Part shown: piece by piece, positions 27,476 through 36,398 of the stretch
Numbering within the stretch: position 1 is the stretch's first letter
Layout: every line of letters starts with the position of its first letter
From: Paenibacillus apiarius
GTDB lineage: Bacteria > Bacillota > Bacilli > Paenibacillales > Paenibacillaceae
DNA: 64,000 bases
Direction: 5' to 3'
Assembly (NCBI RefSeq): GCF_017052585.1
Contig: NZ_JAFFHZ010000002.1
Location: forward strand, 310,001 to 374,000
Position numbers and translations under genes: made by a program
Notes under the pieces: model-generated
Told to the model about the DNA's origin: nothing
Databases searched by the model: none
The model's input: the letters and a program-made list of their open reading frames with translations, nothing else

Positions 27476-28138
27476 ATGTTGATACATACACCTGAGCCGC
27501 GGCCTTCGCATGTCATTATTTACGCCGGTGGACAATTAAGCGAGTCCTCTTTAACTCTGCTTGAAACGGCGGATTACGTGATCGGCGCGGATCGCGGCGC
27601 GCTCTTTCTAGTTCAACATCGCATTGAGCCGGATTTGGCGGTAGGCGATTTTGATTCCGTTCAGGAACATGAGCGCATATGGATACGGGAGCATAGCGGA
27701 CAATATATCGATTTTGATGCCGTTGACAAGGATTATACGGATACGGAGCTCGCCTTCAACATCGCGCTTGAATGGGTTCCCGAACAAATTACGCTGTGTG
27801 GCGTTACCGGGACTCGGCTCGACCATACATTGGCCAATATCCATTTGCTTCGCAAAGCCCTTGATGCCGGAGTAGAAACCCGGATTATCGACGAGCACAA
27901 TCTAATCATGTTAACCAACTCCTCTCTTACACTGACCAGGCAGCCTTTTCCGTATATCTCCTTGTTGCCGCTCAGCAGCGTTGTCACCGGCATCACGTTG
28001 GACGGATTCGCTTACCCGCTTACGAATGCTACCTTGCGCATCGGTCAATCTCTCGGAATCAGCAATGAATTTGTCAAGGATGAAGTCACCATATCAGTAA
28101 CGGACGGGTATTTGCTCGTTATGTGCAGCCGCGATTAA
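27476..28138 (+). CDS. thiN: Thiamine pyrophosphokinase
   Basis: A 220-aa enzyme that converts thiamine to thiamine diphosphate with ATP. Conserved motifs are GADRGA, VGDFDSV, KDYTDTELAF and TGTRLDHTLANIHLL. The ATG at 27476 is chosen because the family starts near here; an upstream TTG at 27452 extends the frame but has no site. ThDP made by this enzyme is the cofactor of the PdhAB proteins encoded nearby, and the thiazole operon lies about 3 kb further on, although the three loci are not one operon. Confidence 0.93.
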   Translation: MLIHTPEPRPSHVIIYAGGQLSESSLTLLETADYVIGADRGALFLVQHRIEPDLAVGDFDSVQEHERIWIREHSGQYIDFDAVDKDYTDTELAFNIALEWVPEQITLCGVTGTRLDHTLANIHLLRKALDAGVETRIIDEHNLIMLTNSSLTLTRQPFPYISLLPLSSVVTGITLDGFAYPLTNATLRIGQSLGISNEFVKDEVTISVTDGYLLVMCSRD

Positions 28139-28152
28139 ATGTCGCGGTTTTT
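28129..28152 (+). terminator. Terminator of thiN
   Basis: CCGCGA and TCGCGG form a 6-bp stem around the stop codon region, followed by TTTTT. Confidence 0.75.
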
Positions 28153-28320
28153 ATAATGGTTACAAATTGTCATTTCTCATCTAACTTTAATGTATCCGCT
28201 TACATTATTGGCGGCCTTGATTTTATTTCATGATGTTAAATTTTAGGGGGTGGGTTTGGTTATATATCCTCTGCTATACTCTGGATGTACTCAAAAACAC
28301 ATACGGAGGGATTGACACTC

Positions 28321-29004
28321 ATGACAAAATCCACGAATAAACGTTGGACGCGCATTATTGCGATCACGTCTGTCGCCATTATGCTCAGTGGGGTGAGCGC
28401 TTACAATGCTCCCCGTATTGAAGCCGCACCTGCCGCAACGAATACGAACGCATCCTCCTACTATTGGGATGGATTCAATCTTTATCCAGAGGACTCACAC
28501 GATAATGGTTCGGACAATAGTTCAAGCAATGGTTCGGACAATTCAACAACCTCTACCTCTAACGCGGTTGCTACGAAGATGATTAATCTGGGCGATAATT
28601 ATTTGGGCGTAAAATATAAATTTGGCGCTTCTACTGACACGACAAAAGTATTCGATTGTTCGTCCTTTATGCATTTTCTGTATATGAGACAAGGAATTGA
28701 TCTTCCACGCACATCCTATGAACAAGCTACCGTAGGGAAAAAAGTGCAGCGCAGCGAACTGAAAAAAGGAGATTTGCTCTTTTTTGCAACTGGAAGACGT
28801 GGTAAAGGAAAAATCGCGCACGTCGCCATGTATGCCGGAAACGGAAAAATTTTGCATACATTCGGCAAACCCGGCGTCACTTACTCTAATTTGAAGGATT
28901 GGGATGACACGTACGTTACGGCACGAAGAATTCTGAACGACGATATTATTGCGCGTGCGAAGGCTTCAATGAAGCGTTCCGATAAACCTGTTAAATTAGG
29001 TTAG
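28321..29004 (+). CDS. Secreted NlpC/P60 peptidoglycan endopeptidase
   Basis: A 227-aa cell-wall hydrolase. An N-terminal signal peptide ends near IEAAPA; then follows a low-complexity Ser/Asn/Asp-rich spacer (about 50-80) and a NlpC/P60 domain with catalytic Cys in VFDCSSFMHFLY, His in KIAHVAMYAGNG and the polar third residue in KILHTFGK. It probably cuts the gamma-D-Glu to diamino acid bond of the stem peptide. No LysM or SH3 wall-binding domain is present. CGGAGGG precedes the ATG at 28321. Its stop codon overlaps that of the convergent regulator gene. Confidence 0.92.
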   Translation: MTKSTNKRWTRIIAITSVAIMLSGVSAYNAPRIEAAPAATNTNASSYYWDGFNLYPEDSHDNGSDNSSSNGSDNSTTSTSNAVATKMINLGDNYLGVKYKFGASTDTTKVFDCSSFMHFLYMRQGIDLPRTSYEQATVGKKVQRSELKKGDLLFFATGRRGKGKIAHVAMYAGNGKILHTFGKPGVTYSNLKDWDDTYVTARRILNDDIIARAKASMKRSDKPVKLG

Positions 29005-29774
29005 GTTTCCGCAATGGGACTTTCCAAGCGGTATCCATGCCCCCGCACCGTGCGGATGAATTTCCAGCCATGCCCGCGATCAATCTTGCGGCGCAAATAC
29101 CGGATATAGACTTCAACGATATTGGTCTGCGCGTCAAAGGCCATGTGCCATATTTCACGCAGCAATTCCTCTCGAGAACAAATGCGGTTCGTCCGCAATG
29201 CCATATACAGGAGCAATTCGTATTCTTTCGGAGTTAAAGATACGGGTTGCTCCCCTCTTATTACTCGTTTTCGCTCCATATCAATCGACAATTCGCCAAT
29301 TGCAATAACTTGGTTCATCTTTTGTTTCAACTCGGTGCTGAAAGCCCGTCCTATGCGTGCCTCCCACTCCTCGAGCGAACATGGAAAGCGGATAATATCG
29401 TTGAATCCATGCTGCAAAGCAAAGTAAATCCCGTCTGGCACCGCGTTGGGCACCATCAGTATGGCAGCCCATTTTACATTATGAACTTCCTTCGTGAAGA
29501 TCGTTTGCAGCTGCGGGGGAATCTCAAGGAGCTCCTCGTCATTATCCGTATACTTATCCAGGCTGAACGCGATCACGACATATTTCAGGTGAGAATGGGT
29601 TCGCAGCGTCTCCTGCAGCCTTTCCCGCAGCGGATCATGGATGACTGCCCATTGCCATTCGCTGCAGAGCAATTGTTCCAGCGGCCCGCCAATCCATTGC
29701 TGAAGCCACGTCTGGATATGATTCGTATACAAGTTGCCAGGGTGAACATGAATGAGAATGTAGGATTTAGACAT
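29001..29774 (-). CDS. OmpR-type winged-helix regulator with atypical receiver
   Basis: A 257-aa regulator. The C-terminal winged helix (about 160-250) is typical of OmpR/PhoB: PVSLTPKEYELLLYMA, TNIVEVYIRYLRRKID and RTVRGHGYRLE. The N-terminal 140 residues have a receiver-like size but lack the acidic pair after strand 1 (it reads ILIHVHPGN) and a recognisable phospho-acceptor Asp. It may therefore act without phosphorylation. No kinase gene is adjacent. It is convergent with the NlpC/P60 gene, sharing four bases at the stop codons. Confidence 0.82.
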   Translation of the reverse strand: MSKSYILIHVHPGNLYTNHIQTWLQQWIGGPLEQLLCSEWQWAVIHDPLRERLQETLRTHSHLKYVVIAFSLDKYTDNDEELLEIPPQLQTIFTKEVHNVKWAAILMVPNAVPDGIYFALQHGFNDIIRFPCSLEEWEARIGRAFSTELKQKMNQVIAIGELSIDMERKRVIRGEQPVSLTPKEYELLLYMALRTNRICSREELLREIWHMAFDAQTNIVEVYIRYLRRKIDRGHGWKFIRTVRGHGYRLESPIAET

Positions 29775-29841
29775 TTGCTGACCTCAAGGAAGGAATGAAA
29801 TATTTTCTCTGCATCCTCATTTTGCCCTGAACCTTCCAAAC

Positions 29842-31056
29842 TTAAAGCAGCCAGCCCCCTAAAATAGCGCACGCGGCCACAACTGCCCAAGGAGGGAGCT
29901 TCCAAGTTATCAATAATAACGCCCCAATCAAAATGATCGTAAAGTGAACAGGTCCGTGAACGGATGTCACCCATACCGGATTGTACAGCGCGGCGAGCAG
30001 CAAGCCGACGACGGCGGCATTCACGCCTTTGAGCGCGGCACGGACACCGCGCCACTGCCGCAAACGCTCCAAGTACGGAAGCGCTGCGCCAATTAGCAAG
30101 TAAGACGGGAGAAATATAAATAAGGTTGCGATGCACGCATATCCAATTCCTGTCCAGCCTGGCGCCAATGAAGCGCCGATAAAAGCCGCGAAGGTAAATA
30201 AGGGCCCGGGAACGGCTTGAGCCGCTCCATACCCCGCCAGCAGAACGGAATCATTCAGCCACCCCGCATGCGCCAATTCTTCTTTGAGCAGCGGCAGCAC
30301 AACATGGCCGCCGCCGAATACTAAAGCTCCTGTCCGGTACATGATGTCGGACAATTGAGTAATGACTTGGAAAGAAACTGTTTTTAACCAAGGCAGCATG
30401 AGAAATAACGCAAAAAATACAGCTAGCAAAAACAGCGCAGCCATTCGGTGTGAACGAGCGGCCTGCTGGGAAACTTGCGATGGATATGCTGCGTGCGCAT
30501 GCTGGACACCGTCATCACGCTCCCTGAACAACAGCACTCCAACGATAAGGGATATCAGGATGATTGCCAGTTGTCCGTACATCCCTGGAGCGAACAACGC
30601 CCCCGCCGCTGCGGCAACGGCAATCGTCACTCGCGCCGGATCCGGCGTCAGCTGCTTCGACATCCCCCACAGCGCTTGGCAAATAATCGGCACCGCTACC
30701 AGCTTCAAGCCTTGAAGCCAACCTGGCGCAACGTCAGGCAGCCGCCCTAGGCCGAGAGCGAACGCAACCAGCAAGCATGCGGAAGGCAAAGTAAATCCGA
30801 GCCAAGCCGCAATGCCGCCTAACCATCCGGCGCGCATCATGCCGATGCCAATGCCGAGCTGACTGCTGGACGGACCCGGTAGCATCTGACACAATGCATT
30901 CAATTCGGCGAATTGGTTGTCATTGACCCAGCGTAATTGTTCTACATATTTTTTGCGAAAATAACCGATATGCGCGATTGGACCTCCGAAGGACGTCAAT
31001 CCTAAATGCAGTGCCGCCACAAACGTGTCCCATACGCGCCTGGATACAGTCGGCAT
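29842..31056 (-). CDS. chrA: Chromate transporter, long-chain ChrA type
   Basis: A 404-aa membrane protein with two CHR domains. The first half has HLGLTSFGGPIAHIGYFR and the LPGPSSSQLGIGIG motif, and the second half the counterpart FGGGHVVLPLL and AVPGPLFTFAAFIG. About ten to twelve hydrophobic segments. These are the signatures of CHR-family proteins, some of which export chromate; the substrate is not proven here. GGGAGG precedes the ATG. It lies on the same strand after thiG with a 243-bp gap. Confidence 0.9.
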   Translation of the reverse strand: MPTVSRRVWDTFVAALHLGLTSFGGPIAHIGYFRKKYVEQLRWVNDNQFAELNALCQMLPGPSSSQLGIGIGMMRAGWLGGIAAWLGFTLPSACLLVAFALGLGRLPDVAPGWLQGLKLVAVPIICQALWGMSKQLTPDPARVTIAVAAAAGALFAPGMYGQLAIILISLIVGVLLFRERDDGVQHAHAAYPSQVSQQAARSHRMAALFLLAVFFALFLMLPWLKTVSFQVITQLSDIMYRTGALVFGGGHVVLPLLKEELAHAGWLNDSVLLAGYGAAQAVPGPLFTFAAFIGASLAPGWTGIGYACIATLFIFLPSYLLIGAALPYLERLRQWRGVRAALKGVNAAVVGLLLAALYNPVWVTSVHGPVHFTIILIGALLLITWKLPPWAVVAACAILGGWLL

Positions 31057-31299
31057 GACAGGCCTCCCATGATGTTTCGAATTAATTGCACCAATTCAGC
31101 TCGAGATAAAGCTTCACTGCCGATGCTTTCTCTCTAAATTGATAGCATGTCATACCGGATGAAAGCAATACCTTTACAAAATCTTATCGTTAGCGCCGTC
31201 GCCAATCCGCTGATATGTTCATCTACCACATGGCGCCGTGCCCTTTCTTCATCCACCAGCTCGCTTGAAGATATGTCGTCATATGCGAAACCTTGGGTT

Positions 31300-32082
31300 T
31301 CAACGAACTATTCCTTCCAACGGGCTGCTCGCTGCCGCGCAGCGCTTCATCGGTATTCGGCCCGCCTCATACCCCATTCGTCCCGCTTCAATCGCCAGCT
31401 TCATCGCCGCGGCCATCTTAACCGGATCGCCCGCACCTGCTACCGCTGTATTAAGCAGCACTCCGTCCGCCCCCAATTCCATCGCTTTCGCCGCATCGCC
31501 GGGCGTGCCTATGCCGGCATCCACGATAACCGGAATATCAGCTTGCTCGATAATGTATGACAGATGAAGCGAATTTAACAAGCCAAGCCCCGACCCTATA
31601 GGAGAAGCCCCCGGCATCACCGCATGGACGCCTAATTTCTCCAGCCTCTTCGCCAGAATGACATCGTCCGAAATATACGGCAGCACAATAAAATCTTCTT
31701 GCAGCAGTAATTCGCAAGCTTTATACGTTTCGATCGGGTCGGGAAGCAGCGTCTTCCAATCTCCGATTACCTCGACCTTAATCATGTCGCATAAGCCGGA
31801 AGCTTTCGCCAAGCGGGCAATCCGAACCGCTTCTTCCGCGTTCTCGGCCCCGGCCGTGTTGGGCAGCAGCGTGTATCGATTTAAATCCAACTGCTCGAGA
31901 AAGTTCGGCTGTTCCGGATCGTACACGTTCATTCTTCGCACGGCAAATGTTAAAATATCGGTCCCCGACACCTCAACCGCCTTGCGCTGGATGTCAAAGT
32001 CAGGATATTTCCCCGTGCCAAGCAGCAAACGGGACTGAAAACGGTAGGGACCGATACATAATGGCGATTCACTGGAATTCAT
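31300..32082 (-). CDS. thiG: Thiazole synthase
   Basis: A 260-aa TIM-barrel enzyme that builds the thiazole phosphate of thiamine from DXP, dehydroglycine and ThiS thiocarboxylate. Motifs include [46 protein letters not shown] and [21 protein letters not shown]. The catalytic Lys is in MIKVEVIGD. Its GGAGG site lies inside the end of thiS, one base separates the genes, and the pair is translationally coupled. No thiF or thiD follows. Confidence 0.96.
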   Translation of the reverse strand: MNSSESPLCIGPYRFQSRLLLGTGKYPDFDIQRKAVEVSGTDILTFAVRRMNVYDPEQPNFLEQLDLNRYTLLPNTAGAENAEEAVRIARLAKASGLCDMIKVEVIGDWKTLLPDPIETYKACELLLQEDFIVLPYISDDVILAKRLEKLGVHAVMPGASPIGSGLGLLNSLHLSYIIEQADIPVIVDAGIGTPGDAAKAMELGADGVLLNTAVAGAGDPVKMAAAMKLAIEAGRMGYEAGRIPMKRCAAASSPLEGIVR

Positions 32083-32083
32083 A

Positions 32084-32287
32084 TTATCCCCCTCCTACAA
32101 AATGTACGATTTCCACGCGGTCTCCGTTCGACAACCTCGCTTTGGCATGATCAGACTTCTGCACGATGCTCTGATTCAACTCTACCACGACAATCCGGTT
32201 TTCCATCTGTAGATGAGCAAGCAAATGCTGCACCGTCTCTGTTGTCTGAGGCAAATTCATTACTGCTCCATTCACAGTTAGCTGCAT
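32084..32287 (-). CDS. thiS: Sulfur carrier protein ThiS
   Basis: A 67-aa ubiquitin-like protein that carries sulfur as a C-terminal thiocarboxylate for ThiG. It starts MQLTVNGAV and ends [10 protein letters not shown], so the essential terminal Gly-Gly is present with one further Gly. It lies between thiO and thiG in the operon. The adenylating partner ThiF is not encoded in this operon. Confidence 0.95.
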   Translation of the reverse strand: MQLTVNGAVMNLPQTTETVQHLLAHLQMENRIVVVELNQSIVQKSDHAKARLSNGDRVEIVHFVGGG

Positions 32288-32302
32288 ATGAGAAGCACCT
32301 CC

Positions 32303-33487
32303 TTAACTGAATAATTCCAAGGCGCGCGTCCGAGCCCGTTGCGGAGCAAAATGCGCCATTACCGGCCAAGGCATCTGCTGAGCCCCGTCCGTTATCCAGT
32401 GCGCCAGTCCGACACCGGTCGCCGCGCTGAGCAATATTCCGTTGCGGTAATGTCCTGCGGCAAGCCATAAGCCATCGTATCCCTCCACAGGTCCGATGAA
32501 CGGCAAGCCGTCTATCGTTGCCGGGCGCAGACCTGCCCATGCCTGTATCCATTCCGCTTCTGCCAATGCGGGAACGAGGCAAGTAGCCTGACTAATGAGT
32601 CTCTGTATCGCTCCCACCTTCACCGTCCGGTCATATCGCCTCGCTTGAGAGGTGGCGCCTATGTAAATGTTTCCTTCGCTCTTAGGCACGATATAAGTTC
32701 CATCTCCATAAATAATGGACTCCATCTGCAAAGCATGAGTGCGCACGACAGCCAGTTCCCCCTGCACCGGATAAAAATTCAATTCGACGCCCAAGTCTCG
32801 GGTCAACATGCCGCTTTCCAAACCCGAGCATATAATAACGGAGTCCGCGTGCCAACTCTGACCCAGCGTTTCCACCCCAATGACTCGGCCGTTCTTATGC
32901 AGAATATGGGTGACGGTCTGGCTTTCCAATATTCTCGCCCCGTAATCCTCCGCACTTCTTGCGAGTGCATATGTCAGTTTCGTCGGAGAGACATGCCCCT
33001 CATCCTTAAGGAAGAAAGCGCCTTGCAGTTCGGAACTCATATTCGGTTCATGCTTCATCAATTGCGGCGAAGCGTACCATTGGATGCCGCTTGCATAGTT
33101 AGCGGCTTCATTCGTATATGAATGCGTCTGCCGCAGCTCATTCAGAATATAATGCATGTTCTCAGCAGGAGTGACAGGGATGAACAATCCCCGCTTGCGG
33201 AGCTCGATATCAACGCGGGATTGCTCCCACAGCTCTTCTGCCCATATAGAGAAATAGTCCAGGCTTAGACGGGCAAAGGATCCGAGTCCCTCATGCTTGA
33301 ACCGTTCTGCGACGGGCGCCAGCATGCCCGCTGCGGCACAGGTCGTGCCAAGCCCGAGACGGCCGCGCTCCAATAGAGTGACTTGCAGACCGCGCTTGGC
33401 GAGTTCGTATGCGATGGCACAACCGATGACGCCTCCGCCGACAATAAGCATATCCGCCGTTTGCGGCGAATGAGTGGTATTTGACAT
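32303..33487 (-). CDS. thiO: Glycine oxidase ThiO
   Basis: A 394-aa FAD-dependent oxidase that turns glycine into the imine used by ThiG. The FAD-binding motif is LIVGGGVIGCAIAYELAKRG near the N-terminus, followed by the DAO-family motifs TTCAAAGMLAP and, near the end, WAGLRPATIDGLPFIGPV and AAGHYRNGILLSA. GGGAGG lies 7 nt before the ATG. Second gene of the operon, after tenI. Confidence 0.95.
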   Translation of the reverse strand: MSNTTHSPQTADMLIVGGGVIGCAIAYELAKRGLQVTLLERGRLGLGTTCAAAGMLAPVAERFKHEGLGSFARLSLDYFSIWAEELWEQSRVDIELRKRGLFIPVTPAENMHYILNELRQTHSYTNEAANYASGIQWYASPQLMKHEPNMSSELQGAFFLKDEGHVSPTKLTYALARSAEDYGARILESQTVTHILHKNGRVIGVETLGQSWHADSVIICSGLESGMLTRDLGVELNFYPVQGELAVVRTHALQMESIIYGDGTYIVPKSEGNIYIGATSQARRYDRTVKVGAIQRLISQATCLVPALAEAEWIQAWAGLRPATIDGLPFIGPVEGYDGLWLAAGHYRNGILLSAATGVGLAHWITDGAQQMPWPVMAHFAPQRARTRALELFS

Positions 33488-33532
33488 ATTTTCTCCTCCC
33501 GCACTATGTAATAGTGGTTAATGGGTGTGTCT

Positions 33533-34168
33533 TCAGGACCGAAGCATTGAGGGGCCGTGAACGGCTTCCATTAATGATTCTCTATACCGCCGGGCGGATA
33601 ACGCAGGGCGCTCGTCATGCCAGATGCCGGACATGACCGCCACACCAGAAGCCCCCGCTGCTATTACCTGTCCGATGTTATCGCAGCTAATTCCACCGAT
33701 GGCTACAATGGGAATCGCAAGCGCTTGTCTGCAGCGTTTCAATCCCTCCTCCCCTTTTGGCTCCCGTCCCGGCTTGGAGGCTGTTGAGAACACATGGCCG
33801 TAAATGACATAATCGGCACCTTGCCGTTCTGCCTGCCTCGCTTCACGTTCGTCATGCACGGAGACACCCATCTGGAGCTGAGGGAACGCTGCGCGCACCG
33901 CATACGGAGGCAGGCTATGGTATGCCAGCTGCACGCCGCGCAAGTTGGCAGCGGCAGCCACATCCACACGGTCGTTGACGATGAGCTTATGCTGGGGAAT
34001 TCCCGCTTCCCGATATTGCTCTACTGCGTTCCATATCCTGCGAGCGGTCCACTGCTTCTGCCTGACATGGATGGCATCGACATAAGGATGTATGTCTGAT
34101 GCGATCTGAACGCATTCCAAGAGGGATTCGCATTCGGGCGTGACTGCATGCAACCACGGCATAATCAT
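33533..34168 (-). CDS. tenI: Thiazole tautomerase TenI
   Basis: A 211-aa TIM-barrel protein of the ThiE/TenI family. The segment YGHVFSTASKPGREPKGEEGL and the end IVAIGGISCDNIGQVIAAGASGVAVMSGI fit TenI, which aromatises the ThiG product, better than ThiE, although a thiamine-phosphate synthase role is not excluded. It is the first gene of the riboswitch-controlled operon. The neighbour tenA of the Bacillus operon is missing. AAAGGA precedes the ATG. Confidence 0.88.
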   Translation of the reverse strand: MIMPWLHAVTPECESLLECVQIASDIHPYVDAIHVRQKQWTARRIWNAVEQYREAGIPQHKLIVNDRVDVAAAANLRGVQLAYHSLPPYAVRAAFPQLQMGVSVHDEREARQAERQGADYVIYGHVFSTASKPGREPKGEEGLKRCRQALAIPIVAIGGISCDNIGQVIAAGASGVAVMSGIWHDERPALSARRYRESLMEAVHGPSMLRS

Positions 34169-34255
34169 AGGAAATTATCCTTTCTCGATTAGATACTGAA
34201 CTGCGCATTGCTTCCGTGCTGCAAGCCTACGTCCCATCCGCCACGAGGACACGAC

Positions 34256-34284
34256 AAAAAACCACTCTCCCGCAGAGAGTGGTT
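34256..34284 (-). terminator. Expression-platform terminator of the thiamine operon
   Basis: On the minus strand AACCACTCTC pairs with GAGAGTGGTT, a perfect 10-bp stem, followed by a T run. It lies 88 nt upstream of tenI and downstream of the TPP aptamer, where it would stop transcription when thiamine diphosphate is bound. Confidence 0.85.
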
Positions 34285-34528
34285 ATGATTGAAAATAGGA
34301 CCAAGCCGGATGTACTGGTGAAAGGAGAAAGGCGTGCGTGTTCATGTGCCCTGCCAAGCCTTCATAACCATATATCCTCTAGTACATGCCGCGCACGAAA
34401 AAGTACGCATGAGCTGCAATGGCACTTCTAGCAAATACATGGATATCGACTGCTAGGCAAGCAATGACTTTACACGATTCTTAAACCGTATGTGACCAGT
34501 CATGAGCAAGGAATGACCCAATCAATCC
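34285..34528 (-). other. Long leader between TPP aptamer and terminator
   Basis: About 240 nt of untranslated leader separate the aptamer from the terminator. I see no ORF with a ribosome binding site. Part of it must act as antiterminator if the riboswitch works by attenuation, but I could not identify the pairing by eye. Confidence 0.4.
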
Positions 34529-34530
34529 AC

Positions 34531-34614
34531 ACTTCCCTACGCTGGCATAACCCAGATCAGGTGCTTAGGGTCCGAAGCCTGCGCTTCATCTCAGCCGAAA
34601 CACGGCACCCCTAG
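34531..34614 (-). promoter_or_regulatory. TPP riboswitch (THI element)
   Basis: On the minus strand the conserved aptamer is seen in order: AGGGGTGCC, CGGCTGAGAT (34597-34588), a P3 extension, GACCCT, then ACCTGATCTGGGTTATGCC and AGCGTAGGGAA (34562-34533). It controls the tenI-thiO-thiS-thiG operon. Binding of thiamine diphosphate would favour the downstream terminator. Confidence 0.96.
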
Positions 34615-34700
34615 TGATGGATGCATATTCATGATGTGCAATGCACCGTTAGTGTAACATAAAACCGCATAATTTGGAAAGAACTTCTTCCTTTGTTTCT

Positions 34701-35662
34701 TTAGTGAGTTCCCGTAACTTTGAAATCATCCGTAGAGGCTCGGTCGGCATGATAGAACAATACGTCGCCGTCAATAAGACGGAACTTGATTCCATAGGGA
34801 TCCGCAAATTCATAGGCGAAGCCTTCAAGCTTCCATTGGTTCGATAATGGCGCGTCAATATATTGCAGATGCGGATGATTCGTCTTCCCGTTGCGGAGGG
34901 TCTCGATGTTAAAGTTTACAATCAGATAACCGTTCTGCAAAAAAAACGGAGCTGTGTCATCAAAATGAAACTGACGGCTCAGATCAAAACCTTCCGGGAC
35001 GATATATAATTTGGAGGGCAAGTGATACTCGCCGTGCCATTGCTGAATAGACGCGAAGGCCCGCGAAGGATCCACTCCGTCCGGAATGGCGAGCGGTCCC
35101 AGGAACGTGCGCACCTCTTTCGGCAGTCTAATCGAATGATATCCGCCAATATAAGTCTCCTTCTTGGCCCGCTGCGCCCAATTCCTAATGAAAGCCTGTT
35201 GGCGCTTCGTCATCTCATTTCCGTGCAGGTTGTAATAGGCTGCGGCTGTGTCGACAATGGATTGTCCGTCCTGGTTGCGCAGCCGGGCGTCCAATATCAT
35301 ATTGCGCCTGACGGTATCGTGCTTCGAGCCAATCTTCACAAATTTGCGTTGAGCCGAGTGATAGTAGATGTCTACTTTTTGACGTCGCTTGCCTTCCTTG
35401 TCCACAAAATAAAAGGTTGGTTGGAGACGTATGTTGTCCTGCGGCCCGAACATATTTCCTTTCGTCTTCAGATCGAACTTGAACTGGTATCCCGTTTTTG
35501 TTGCGATATTTTTATAGCCTGAACTCGGATGACTTCCATGACGCACCGGCAGCACGTAGGGTAATTTATTGCCCCTTGGAGCCCCATCGATACCTCGCTC
35601 CCCTACCCAGTAATGCGCACCCGTATGCTCCTTGCTTCCCTTTTGCTTGCGAAATACCGTCT
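34701..35662 (-). CDS. Large secreted protein, C-terminal exon (after group II intron)
   Basis: This is the second exon of the gene whose first part ends at 36399. It encodes the last 320 residues (TVFRKQKGSKEHTGAHYWVG onward, ending in DDFKVTGTH) and completes a Glu codon with the last base of exon 1. Segments such as PRGNKLPYVLPVRHGSHP, FKFDLKTKGNMFGPQDNI and HLQYIDAPLSNQW match my recollection of DUF5704-type secreted proteins of Paenibacillus. The frame continues into the intron up to 35708, but those 15 codons are intron-derived and no proper start exists, so the segment depends on splicing for expression. Confidence 0.85.
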
Positions 35663-36398
35663 GTAGCGATAGGTAAGCGTTTGATGCTATCTCCGGCTTT
35701 TCCCTCACTCCGCACCGTACGTGAGTCTTTTAACTCATACGGCGCTCCATCTGCTCGCAGCGGAACATAATGTTCTTTCATGAGCAGACTTGGGGCTGTT
35801 CCTCCATACCCATTACGGATATTTCATCAGTCGCTCCCCTGCCCTCGCAAGGACAAATGCATTTCGGCTTGCGCCTTATAGCAACCGTCTAGGGTGACAG
35901 CCCATATTGCGGCGTTCCTTGCTTTCCAAGTCCTTTGCAACTTAGCTATCCATACCGGCCTTAGGTGCTGCCTATGAGCCTGTGGGGTGGATACCGCCTT
36001 TGTCCGGCATAGCGAATTTCCTAACTGGGATTCGTACTTTTCGCCGCCCACGCTAACTTGCGGTTAGCCGAATATGTTTCCATATCGTTTTCATCTAGAC
36101 CCGTACATTCAGCAGTTCGTCAGTTCGATCCGAACATCCTCACCATAGCCAGCTTTTCAGCCGCCCGGCATATCCGTTGGCATACCTTCTCTAAGCAAGC
36201 GGCTCCAGCCTTCGTTCTGCCGACTCTACCTGTGCTTCGCACCCTGTAGCCTGTCACTTGCAGCGCACGCAGGAGTATTCGCGGGATGGCGTCGGTGTAC
36301 ATGGTTCCCTCATTTCCATCCTCAGTTGCAAAGTTAGGGTTATTTGATACCCCCTGCCTTTCGCATAGATTATCCGCTTATAGCAGAACTTGTCGCAC
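35663..36398 (-). mobile_element. Group II intron without ORF
   Basis: A 736-nt group II intron. The 5' end is GTGCGAC (36398-36392), matching the GUGYG consensus. Near the 3' end is domain V (35746-35712): GAGC, a stem of 8 bp, a CG bulge and TGAGT/ACTCA, including the AGC catalytic triad; a domain VI hairpin with GATAG/CTATC follows and the intron ends CGCTAC. A candidate EBS1, CCCAGTT (36029-36023), pairs with all seven bases of exon end AATTGGG (one wobble). Exact removal joins the exons in frame. No reverse transcriptase is encoded, so movement would need help in trans. Confidence 0.9.

Noticed and set aside
31057-31299. Possible remnant of thiF between thiG and chrA
   Set aside because: No reading frame there encodes recognisable ThiF motifs such as the P-loop or zinc cysteines.
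35708-36302. Short open frames inside the group II intron (for example 35827-36051 and 36120-36302)
   Set aside because: They overlap conserved ribozyme structure and show no reverse-transcriptase or maturase motifs.
35663-36370. Reading the split secreted-protein gene as a pseudogene caused by a nonsense or frameshift mutation
   Set aside because: The interrupting 736 nt has group II intron ends, domain V and a matching EBS1, and its exact removal gives one intact frame.
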